Shown in pieces: positions 1 through 5,822 of a stretch of DNA of 6,364 nt. The position numbers were made by a program, and so were the translations under genes. The notes under the pieces were generated by a model that did not search any database, was not told the DNA's origin, and was given only the letters and a program-made list of their open reading frames with translations. The stretch covers positions 1-6,364 of the forward strand of contig QMPZ01000094.1 in NCBI GenBank assembly GCA_003648815.1, in the 5' to 3' direction. The DNA is from Candidatus Aerophobota bacterium. GTDB taxonomy: Bacteria > Aerophobota > Aerophobia > Aerophobales > B47-G16. The stretch's first letter is position 1. Each line of letters starts with the position of its first letter.

Positions 1-135
1 CTTCGCTGCTCCCCCCTTTTCAAACCTCAAGAATTCAGATGGAGCTGCTTTCCCCTGAGCGACTTAGGGAAATGACTTTTTTGCGAAGCAAAAAAGGAGG
101 GCTCCCAGGAAGCGAAGGGGAAAGCAGCTCCATCT
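1..135. repeat. Multi-hairpin palindromic element, REP/MITE-like
   Basis: Two perfect 20-bp inverted arms lie at 37-56 and 116-135 (core GGAGCTGCTTTCCCC and its complement), separated by 59 nt. Inside are a 9-bp perfect hairpin (76-84 with 88-96, GAA loop, containing GCGAAGC, a known very stable mini-hairpin) and a 7-pair stem with one G-T pair (53-59 with 63-69, CGA loop) that competes with the outer arm. CTTCGCT at 1-7 also pairs with AGCGAAG at 111-117, so the element may begin before the window. No transposase is nearby. It resembles dispersed palindromic repeats (REP-like) or a small non-autonomous element; that is inference, because copy number cannot be seen here. A reading frame crosses it (39-269), but it is built from the palindrome and has no ribosome-binding site. 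Confidence 0.6.
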
Positions 136-254
136 ATAGACATCGAGAGACCCGAAGGGCTAACTTATCAATGAATCCATCTTTATGGAACTTTATTAGC
201 ACGTTTTTATTTTTTGTCAAGAACTACAGGAACAGTTACGTAAACCCAAAGCTT

Positions 255-283
255 TTGACGAGCCTGTGATATATTGCTATACT
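255..283 (+). promoter_or_regulatory. Sigma70/SigA-type promoter with extended -10
   Basis: TTGACG at 255-260, a 17-nt spacer, then TATACT at 278-283 preceded by TG at 275-276 (extended -10). This is a near-consensus housekeeping promoter with ideal spacing. Transcription would start near 290 and read rightward. The first supported gene downstream begins at 503, giving a leader of about 210 nt. No competing promoter of similar quality was seen nearer to that gene. Confidence 0.65.
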
Positions 284-448
284 TAAATTCATAGTGTCAA
301 GTATTTTGTGTCTGGGAAAATCTTTCCTTCTCATCTTTTTCAATATGGGTTTTGCCTTGTAAATTTCCTGTGGACTCTCCTGCTCCACTTCTCATTTAGC
401 TCTGTCGAGACGAGGTAAAGAATCTTTTCTATGACTTTTACATAAGAG

Positions 449-465
449 AAGACCTCTATGGTCTT
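449..465 (+). other. Small leader hairpin upstream of the hemerythrin-PAS gene
   Basis: AAGACC (449-454) and GGTCTT (460-465) form a perfect 6-bp stem with a 5-nt loop, 25 nt upstream of the GGAGG ribosome-binding site at 491-495. No T-run follows directly, so it is not a typical terminator. It could influence mRNA stability or translation, but nothing in the sequence shows a specific regulator. Confidence 0.3.
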
Positions 466-502
466 GGTCCTTATATTTATTATACTACAAGGAGGAAGTA
501 TC

Positions 503-1522
503 ATGAGCGAAATATTTGGCAAAAAGGAAGACAAAAAGCAAAAGATAAAAGAGAGAGCTTTAGCACCACCGGGGCATCCAATCCATACCCTTATGGAAGA
601 GCATAAAATTCTTCTACACTTTGCTGATGAACTAATGAATATCGCGCAGAAGGTTAAACAAGTTAAAGATTTAGTCTCAGTTGGCGAAGAGATGGAACAA
701 TTAAGCCATATTGTAGAACATCTCAAAGACTCAGAAAGCCATTATGTGCGGGAAGAAAATGTCCTGTTCCCATATCTTGAAAAACATGGTGTTACACAAC
801 CGCCGGCAATTATGTGGTTAGAGCATAACCAGATAAGGGAAATCAAGAAAAAGCTTTATGTGGTTGTGGAAGAGCATAAAAGTATAGGGCTGCATGATTT
901 TGCCACAAAATTAACCGATGTTTCAACATCTTTAGGTGATATCCTTCAAAGTCACTTTTACAAGGAAAATAACATACTTTTTCCCACAGCATTGAAGGCA
1001 ATTACAGAAAATGAATGGATAGATGTTAAAAAGCAATTTGATGAACTTGGGTATTGTTGCTTCACGCCTGAATCTGCAAAAGAAGTCCCACAAAAAGCAG
1101 AAATAACTATACCTGAATCTGCAGACAAAAGGGAAATTGTATTTGAAACAGGAAGCTTTTCCAAGGAAGAAGTGGAAGCATTGCTTAACACTTTACCTGT
1201 AGATATCACCTTTGTGGATAAAGAAGATACAGTCCGATATTTCAACCAATCGAAAGAGAGAATATTTCCGAGAACAAAGGCGGTCATCGGTCGCAAGGTT
1301 CAGCAATGCCACCCGCAGCAGAGCGTTCATAAAGTCGAGCAGATATTGACTGGTTTTAAGAACAATAAACTTGATGTCGCAGAGTTCTGGATAAATCTGA
1401 AAGGCAGGTTAATTTACATACGATACTTTCCAGTTCGTAAAAATGGTGAATATCTTGGAACTTTAGAAGTGACGCAGGATATTACTGATATAAAGAAAAT
1501 AGAGGGAGAAAAGAGATTATGA
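503..1522 (+). CDS. Hemerythrin HHE domain-PAS domain sensor protein (DUF438/PAS_10 family, lacking the N-terminal DUF438 part)
   Basis: This is a predicted soluble cytoplasmic protein of 339 aa with no signal peptide or membrane segment. Residues about 22-187 form a hemerythrin-like HHE helical bundle. Likely di-iron ligands are H28/H34, H80-x3-E84 (HYVRE), H108 and H151-x3-E155 (HFYKE). A charged linker (about 188-218) leads to a PAS domain (about 220-333) with the family's LPVDITFVD start, the CHP motif (C269-H270-P271) and the closing GTLEVTQDIT...EGEKRL. Such proteins usually carry an N-terminal DUF438 helical domain, which is absent here. The start at 503 is preferred over an in-frame ATG at 458 because GGAGG (491-495) lies 7 nt before it and the extra residues are not domain-like. 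It probably senses O2, NO or redox state. There is no output domain, so the partner is unknown. Domain identity is firm; the signal is inferred from the family. The product ends just after EGEKRL, slightly earlier than I remember for relatives. Confidence 0.88.
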   Translation: MSEIFGKKEDKKQKIKERALAPPGHPIHTLMEEHKILLHFADELMNIAQKVKQVKDLVSVGEEMEQLSHIVEHLKDSESHYVREENVLFPYLEKHGVTQPPAIMWLEHNQIREIKKKLYVVVEEHKSIGLHDFATKLTDVSTSLGDILQSHFYKENNILFPTALKAITENEWIDVKKQFDELGYCCFTPESAKEVPQKAEITIPESADKREIVFETGSFSKEEVEALLNTLPVDITFVDKEDTVRYFNQSKERIFPRTKAVIGRKVQQCHPQQSVHKVEQILTGFKNNKLDVAEFWINLKGRLIYIRYFPVRKNGEYLGTLEVTQDITDIKKIEGEKRL

Positions 1523-1540
1523 AAAAATTATTATGAAGGC

Positions 1541-1620
1541 AACGTCGCCTAACACGGTGTTTGCAGTTCGCTCCGCTCACCTGAATGCCTTTGGTACTTC
1601 GTAAACACGCGAAACATTAC
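1541..1620. repeat. Imperfect stem-loop with an attC-like half-site
   Basis: GCCTAAC (1547-1553) fits the integron attC R'' core RYYYAAC. GTGTTTGC (1557-1564) pairs with GTAAACAC (1601-1608) over 8 positions (one G-T), and TAA (1550-1552) can pair with TTA (1617-1619). The interior holds ACC/GGT (1579-1581 with 1593-1595) and a TAC-TTC-GTA triloop (1595-1603). The opposite R' core (GTTRRRY) is not present where expected, around 1613-1622. It therefore looks like a decayed attC or a related dispersed hairpin. No integrase or cassette array is in the window. It lies 20-100 nt after the stop of the hemerythrin-PAS gene. Confidence 0.35.
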
Positions 1621-1761
1621 TCAAACATCCTCCAGCTAATAACTTAGATAGAAGGACTTTCCGATAGAATTTTAACTACAGTGGTTTTTAAAGTAGAACT
1701 CCAGGGCAAAGTCCCTCATCCACCACGCTTTTTTAGAAGCTGCTAACGCTGGCTTTACCAT

Positions 1762-1788
1762 TAAATATTTTCTTTTTAATGCCGATAA
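1762..1788 (+). promoter_or_regulatory. Sigma28 (FliA/SigD)-type promoter, consensus match
   Basis: TAAA at 1762-1765, a 15-nt spacer, then GCCGATAA at 1781-1788. This matches every position of the classical flagellar sigma28 consensus TAAA-N15-GCCGATAA. Transcription would start near 1795-1797, reading rightward. The next supported gene is at 2279, so the transcript would be either a very long leader or a short RNA. No motility or chemotaxis gene is visible in the window, so the regulatory meaning is open. Confidence 0.55.
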
Positions 1789-1795
1789 ATAACAC

Positions 1796-1864
1796 AGGGG
1801 AGAAAATTCATTTTTCTGTTTATTTGGCACGCTTCAACCTTCTGTGAAGCGGGTTATCATTTTT
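1796..1864 (+). ncRNA. Candidate short RNA or leader transcribed from the sigma28-type promoter
   Basis: From the predicted start near 1796, the RNA would form an AT-rich hairpin (1802-1806 with 1812-1816) and then a stronger stem, CGCTTCA (1830-1836) with TGAAGCG (1845-1851). An alternative fold pairs AACC (1836-1839) with GGTT (1852-1855). T5 follows at 1860-1864, a few bases after the stem, so it is at best a weak terminator. There is no ORF in this stretch. It could equally be just the first part of the long leader of the gene at 2279. This is inferred from promoter and hairpins only. Confidence 0.22.
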
Positions 1865-1966
1865 ATAAAGATAAAGTGTTGCTGGTTACTTTAAGACTTG
1901 TCTTCACGAGCTTTTGCACAGGAAGAATAAGTTTCTTGAATTACATGGTAAGGATAAAGGAAGATT

Positions 1967-2086
1967 GTGCCCTATTTAAAGAAGGTGATAGGTAAGATAA
2001 ACTCTCAGATAGTTCAAATAAGACGAGAACTTAAGCTTTTTGGAAGCCCACCCGACAAAGAAGACAATGTTAACAATCAGCGGTAA
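1967..2086 (+). CDS. Possible 39-aa small ORF, function unknown
   Basis: A GTG start with AAGGAAG (1958-1964) just before it opens a 39-codon frame ending at TAA 2084-2086. The peptide begins MPYLKKVIGKINSQ, contains a basic helical-looking stretch (IVQIRRELKLFG) and ends with a polar tail. I recognise no family. The spacing of the ribosome-binding site is short and the surrounding sequence is generally purine-rich, which favours charged peptides by chance. It could be a leader peptide, a decayed gene fragment or simply noncoding sequence. Confidence 0.18.
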   Translation: MPYLKKVIGKINSQIVQIRRELKLFGSPPDKEDNVNNQR

Positions 2087-2125
2087 GTTAGGTCCTTGAA
2101 GAAGGAGACTAAAACAGGGCCGGGG

Positions 2126-2135
2126 AGGAGGTGAT
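2126..2135 (+). promoter_or_regulatory. Full-length Shine-Dalgarno sequence without a standard start codon after it
   Basis: AGGAGGTGAT is complementary to the whole anti-Shine-Dalgarno tail of 16S rRNA. No ATG, GTG or TTG lies at usable spacing. An ATT at 2139-2141 sits about 7 nt after GGAGG and opens a 23-codon frame to TAG 2208-2210 (peptide core RKVNRPISLGKERFSRKEV). ATT is a rare but real start, as in infC. The site may initiate a small leader peptide, hold ribosomes, or be chance in a purine-rich stretch. Confidence 0.3.
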
Positions 2136-2173
2136 AAGATTAGAAAGGTAAATAGGCCCATTAGCCTGGGTAA

Positions 2174-2231
2174 GGAAAGATTTTCCAGAAAAGAAGTGTC
2201 GAAAGATTAGTTTCTCTTCTGGAGACTTTCC
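2174..2231 (+). other. Stem-loop in the leader of the transglutaminase-like gene
   Basis: GGAAAG (2174-2179) pairs with CTTTCC (2226-2231), and TCCAGAA (2184-2190) pairs with TTCTGGA (2217-2223), separated by a small internal loop. The structure ends 47 nt before the start codon at 2279 and just before an alternative in-frame ATG at 2240. No T-run follows, so it is not an intrinsic terminator. A role in translation or mRNA stability is possible. Confidence 0.4.
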
Positions 2232-2278
2232 ACAAAAGGATGAATCATGCCGTTTATTTAATTTCCAAGGAGAGCAGG

Positions 2279-5200
2279 ATGAGAAAAATTAAGCCTCTTT
2301 TACTAATTTTTCTTGTTTTACTCGTGGTATATCTTCCTCTTGGTTTAGCCTCTGCACAACCTTCTTTGCAGGAGCTTAATACCCTCAGAATCACCGCAAA
2401 AGGAACAGTTGATGAGAAAGGTAATTTAAAGATAAATCTTGACTGGAGATTTCCCACCAATGCTCTTTATATCCAGATAAAGAAAAATTTTCCCAGTCCT
2501 TACGTCATCCTCAGAGAATTTACTTCTCAAAAGTCAGCTTTTGAAGTAGCTAATGCCAGTATAGAATATGATGACGCTGAAAGAGCTCTTCATGTGACCG
2601 CCGAATTTCTGGGGGCAGCCGTTAACAAAAAGGGACGCTGGGAAATCGATATGGGCAAAGGAACAGACTGTATCTTGCTGGAAAAACAGAGAGGTATATT
2701 CTTGCAGGTAACCCCCATAGATTCTCAGATGATTCTGGTGATGGATATGATGGTGAGTCTTCCCCGGGAAGCTTTCAATGTAAGGTATAACGAAGAGAAG
2801 GGACTTCTTACCTATTCTCTCCCCAGAAAATCTGCCACAGGTTACTGCGAGCTTGATCTCTCTCTTAGATGTAAATCTCACCTTATGGCTGCCACCTACA
2901 AGGTATATGGAAATCCTGACATATCTGAGGGAAGTATGTGGGTAGCTAAAGCAGTCTTTAAAAATACAGGGGAGTGTAATATTCGAAATTTAAAGGTAAG
3001 TTATAAATTGGGTGAATATTCAGACTGGTCAATCCCCCACACTTATTCTCTTATTGTTCCCGGGGGATGTGTGGTAGACCTTTATTACCCGGTAATCTCA
3101 TCAAAAGTCACCCAGCTTTTGACTCGCACTCCGGTTGATGTACAGATAAAATACAGCTATCAGGATGAAGAAGGAAATAAATATGAAGATATCAGCGGCG
3201 AGAGGATAGAAATACTGGGGATAAACCAGATAGAATTTTGCAATTTGACTCCGGAGGAGAGAACAGGTACCTGGGCTGAGTACTTTTCTAATGCTCCTCT
3301 TCTGGCAGCCTGGGTTACCCATCTTGACCCTCCGGTTAAAGCCCTTGCTGGAATGGTATCCCAGTTGGCTGGAGGAGTTCCTACTGCACTGGATCCGGAA
3401 TCAGCTATCAAGTTCTGTAGAGCCCTCTATGAGCTTGAAATTGCCAATGGTCTGGTTTATCAGACTCCTTCTGGATTTCTACAAGAATACGCACCAGGTC
3501 AGGATATCAAATACCCCAGGGATGTTTTAAGGGATAAATCCGGAACCTGCGTTGACCTTGCCATACTTTATGCCAGCGTATGTGAGGCAGTAGGTCTTGA
3601 AACTATATTGATTCTTATTCCTGGGCATTGCTTTCCAGTGATTGTTCTCCCTGGGGGAGGGCTTTTACCTGTTGAGTGCACGGCCATAAGCGGGGCTGCA
3701 GTAGGTGGGCCCCAGGGACAGGCTTTATCCTTTGATAAGGCTGTAGAGCTTGCCTCCAAGGAACTTCAAAACCTTCAGATGGGAATGTACTATTCGGTTA
3801 ATGTGGAGGAGATGTGGCAGCAGGGGCTGGTAAGTCCGGAACTTCCAAGGTTAGAAGCAGACATTCTGCAAAGATGGGGATGGCAGCTACCCCAGGCTCA
3901 GGCGCAACGACAGGCTCCTGGCGGTGGTCCAGTAGAGGAAAGAAGGCAGGGTGCAGAAAGACAGGTAACCACTGTAAATGTTAACAAAAGATATTCAAGC
4001 CAGCAACACGGATGCTCTTTTTTCTATCCTGAGGGATGGCGGGTTCAGGAAAATCAGGATAATATTAGCGTGGGAGAACCTCAGAATCTTGCCTGGATAA
4101 CTATGTGGAGGATAACTCAGAATGTTGATCCCCAAACTTACCTTAAAAATGCAGAAGATTACTTAAAACAAAACTGGCAAAACTACACCGTAACATCAAG
4201 AAGCGAAGTTAAAATAAATTCCATTGATGCTTTGAGAGTTGATGGTCACTACACTCCGGTGCAGGGAAGAGTTGAGATATTCACCATACTGGTCTTACAT
4301 CAGAACAACCAGGCAAAACTCATGGTAGGATCAGGAGTTTTGAAGGAACAGTATGCCAATCTTTCCCCTGTGATGGAGAAGATATTTGGTAGCATTACCC
4401 TTGTTGATGCCGGACAAACAACTGCTCCCCGCCAAGCTCAACAGCAAACCCAAAGATACACAAGCGGGCAGTATAAATTCTCCTTTGATTATCCTGAAGG
4501 ATGGAAAGTTCAGGAACAGCAAGGAGTGGTAAATATAAATGAACCTCAGAATCTCGCCTGGGTGAGTATGTGGAGGATAACCCAGAATATTGATCCCCAG
4601 ACTTACCTGCAAAATGTGGAATCCCAGCTAAAACAGCAATGGCAAAACTACACCGTAACATCAAGGAGCGAGGTTAAAATCAACTCCATTGATGCCTTAA
4701 GAGTTGAGGGAGAGGCGACCTCTCAGGGAAAGGCCTGGGTTTTTACCTTACTGGTCTTACATCAGAACAACCAGGCAAAACTTTCAGCATGCTCCGGGAT
4801 TATAAAGGAAGAATACGCTAATCTTTCTCCTGTCCTGGAAAAAATACTTGGCAGCATCAGCCTTCTTGATGTAGCTACCTCCTCCCGGCAAACTCAACAG
4901 CCTCAACCTGCCCGGCAAACCCCAGATGGCTCAGAAGGGATTAAGATCTTGAGAAACATGGCTCGGGGGGCAAATCCACCACTTTCCCAGATGACTCCAC
5001 CTTCCGATTGGGTTCATGTTGGCCATCCCACAATTTTTATGCTAAAACTCATCCGTCCTCCTGACTGGAAGGAAGAAGTTATGCAGGATCCTTCAGGATA
5101 CTATGGTGGACTGAAGATCATATCCCCTGATGATCAGGCAAATCTGTATGTTTACTATTCTGTAGTCTTTGGAGCCGTTACTCTTGAAGAGGGGATTAGA

Positions 5201-5509
5201 GAAGGCATCCGTCTTCTCACCGGTTCCTGTCCACAGGTAGATATTGTGGTTGAGGATGAGCTGCACAAATTTGTCTCAGCCATGTGGCCAGGAGCTGACG
5301 CACGCTTTGTTGCCTTTCGTCATGAGGGAAAAGTAGGAGTTCTTTTGTGTATGATTTTTCCAATGAGTGGCGGGCAGAGTACTCAGCTCCATCTCAAGGG
5401 ATGCATAGGTCCGGCAGATAAGTTCGACAGTCTTACAAAAGAGGTTTTCCTTAAAGTTTTTGGATGGGTGGGTGCTGGAGGTTATATTACACCTGCACCC
5501 CGAGGATGA
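2279..5509 (+). CDS. Large secreted multidomain protein: transglutaminase-like domain plus tandem DcrB/PsbP-like domains
   Basis: The product is 1076 aa. The start at 2279 is chosen because AAGGAG (2267-2272) sits 6 nt before it and it begins a clean Sec signal peptide (MRKIK, then hydrophobic residues, cleavage after ASA26); an in-frame ATG at 2240 is less likely. Residues about 27-195 and 200-330 are beta-rich; the second resembles an Ig/CARDB-like fold. A transglutaminase-like domain (about 335-510) shows the triad C424 (SGTCVDLA), H450 (PGHCFPV) and E466 (LPVECT). Two near-duplicate domains (about 570-710 and 725-865) carry YPEGW...WRITQN...DPQTYL and resemble DcrB/PsbP/DUF1795-type folds. 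Gln/Pro-rich linkers lie near 540-569, 712-724 and 867-885. A C-terminal domain (about 908-1070) is homologous to the next gene's product. The triad suggests cysteine peptidase or transamidase activity outside the cytoplasm, but the substrate is unknown. It probably shares an operon with the gene at 5580. Confidence 0.9.
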   Translation: MRKIKPLLLIFLVLLVVYLPLGLASAQPSLQELNTLRITAKGTVDEKGNLKINLDWRFPTNALYIQIKKNFPSPYVILREFTSQKSAFEVANASIEYDDAERALHVTAEFLGAAVNKKGRWEIDMGKGTDCILLEKQRGIFLQVTPIDSQMILVMDMMVSLPREAFNVRYNEEKGLLTYSLPRKSATGYCELDLSLRCKSHLMAATYKVYGNPDISEGSMWVAKAVFKNTGECNIRNLKVSYKLGEYSDWSIPHTYSLIVPGGCVVDLYYPVISSKVTQLLTRTPVDVQIKYSYQDEEGNKYEDISGERIEILGINQIEFCNLTPEERTGTWAEYFSNAPLLAAWVTHLDPPVKALAGMVSQLAGGVPTALDPESAIKFCRALYELEIANGLVYQTPSGFLQEYAPGQDIKYPRDVLRDKSGTCVDLAILYASVCEAVGLETILILIPGHCFPVIVLPGGGLLPVECTAISGAAVGGPQGQALSFDKAVELASKELQNLQMGMYYSVNVEEMWQQGLVSPELPRLEADILQRWGWQLPQAQAQRQAPGGGPVEERRQGAERQVTTVNVNKRYSSQQHGCSFFYPEGWRVQENQDNISVGEPQNLAWITMWRITQNVDPQTYLKNAEDYLKQNWQNYTVTSRSEVKINSIDALRVDGHYTPVQGRVEIFTILVLHQNNQAKLMVGSGVLKEQYANLSPVMEKIFGSITLVDAGQTTAPRQAQQQTQRYTSGQYKFSFDYPEGWKVQEQQGVVNINEPQNLAWVSMWRITQNIDPQTYLQNVESQLKQQWQNYTVTSRSEVKINSIDALRVEGEATSQGKAWVFTLLVLHQNNQAKLSACSGIIKEEYANLSPVLEKILGSISLLDVATSSRQTQQPQPARQTPDGSEGIKILRNMARGANPPLSQMTPPSDWVHVGHPTIFMLKLIRPPDWKEEVMQDPSGYYGGLKIISPDDQANLYVYYSVVFGAVTLEEGIREGIRLLTGSCPQVDIVVEDELHKFVSAMWPGADARFVAFRHEGKVGVLLCMIFPMSGGQSTQLHLKGCIGPADKFDSLTKEVFLKVFGWVGAGGYITPAPRG
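3983..4873 (+). repeat. Intragenic tandem duplication (two domains of about 155 codons)
   Basis: The two DcrB/PsbP-like domains are direct repeats at DNA level. Identical runs include 26 nt at 4175-4200 and 4640-4665 (offset 465 nt, 155 codons) and 34 nt at 4287-4320 and 4749-4782 (offset 462 nt). Both encode YTVTSRSEVKINSIDALRV and LVLHQNNQAKL. Between these runs the copies diverge (for example DGHYTPVQGRVEIF against EGEATSQGKAWVF). This points to a fairly recent duplication or to gene conversion in patches. Confidence 0.85.
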
Positions 5510-5579
5510 AACTCAGAGATAGTTCAGCAGGATCCCCAAACCCATTGCATACATTGGGAACTTTAAAAGGAGTAAAAAG

Positions 5580-5816
5580 ATGAGGAAAAGATTTACAGGG
5601 GTTGCAGGTGGCTTGATTTTAATGTTGGTTTCAAGCACTGCCCTATCTCAACTTAGCTCTCCTTTTCAGCCACTGCAACCTCAACCTGGTCAAACTCCAA
5701 AGGTAGCAGGATGGTTCAGGTATCAGATGTCCGAGTTATTTGGGATCACCCATCCTATGGCTGTAACCTACATTGAATATCCCAGGGACTGGCAGGTAAT
5801 ACCTGATTACTATTAA
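5580..5816 (+). CDS. 5' part of the interrupted gene (78 aa, signal peptide and domain start)
   Basis: If the TAA at 5814-5816 is a true stop, this 78-aa product is exported but holds only the first strands of the domain (ending WQVIPDYY). It has a good ribosome-binding site and would be translated, but is unlikely to fold into the full domain. See the spanning entry for the case that it is one gene. Confidence 0.5.
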   Translation: MRKRFTGVAGGLILMLVSSTALSQLSSPFQPLQPQPGQTPKVAGWFRYQMSELFGITHPMAVTYIEYPRDWQVIPDYY

Positions 5817-5822
5817 AGGAGA

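Larger units (their letters stand above)
1523..2278. other. Long intergenic region without a conventional gene
   Basis: About 750 nt with no convincing protein-coding gene on either strand. It holds an attC-like stem-loop near its start, an exact sigma28-type promoter, small hairpins after that promoter, a purine-rich stretch (about 1941-2210), a perfect Shine-Dalgarno match and a stem-loop just before the next gene; these are listed separately. Between about 1622 and 1755 I see nothing beyond a weak 7-bp inverted repeat (1654-1660 with 1708-1714). No good sigma70 promoter is visible directly before 2279. Confidence 0.6.

Noticed and set aside
39..269. 76-aa + strand reading frame at the left end
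   Set aside because: It runs through the palindromic element, has no ribosome-binding site before its ATG, and shows no recognisable protein features.
340..726. 128-aa - strand reading frame
   Set aside because: It overlaps the well-supported hemerythrin-PAS gene on the other strand, is rich in Ser/Ile/Cys typical of an antisense shadow, and has no domain.
1700..1760. Possible cyclic-di-GMP riboswitch-like string (AGGGCAAAG)
   Set aside because: Only a few bases resemble the GEMM core; the paired helices and second conserved block are missing.
1672..1761. 29-codon - strand frame beginning MVKPALAASKKAWW
   Set aside because: The composition is protein-like, but the frame is very short, lacks a ribosome-binding site and shares bases with the sigma28-type promoter. 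There is not enough to call a gene.
1825..1842. Possible sigma54 promoter (TTTGGCACG...)
   Set aside because: The -24 half fits, but the -12 TTGC half is absent (AACC at that place), so it is not a credible sigma54 site.
1976..2161. 61-aa hydrophobic - strand frame
   Set aside because: Its hydrophobic, Pro/Leu-rich composition follows from being the complement of a purine-rich stretch, and no ribosome-binding site precedes its ATG.
2240..2278. Upstream ATG at 2240 as start of the large gene
   Set aside because: It would add 13 residues in front of a clean signal peptide and has a poorer ribosome-binding site than ATG 2279, which follows AAGGAG at 6 nt.
3101..4664. Several antisense or out-of-frame reading frames inside the large gene (for example 3160-3411, 3291-3530, 4331-4664)
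   Set aside because: All lie within the strongly supported 1076-aa coding sequence, lack ribosome-binding sites and have no domain character.
5535..5559. Possible terminator between the two exported-protein genes
   Set aside because: CCCAA and TTGGG can pair, but the stem is only 5 bp, the loop is long and no T-run follows.
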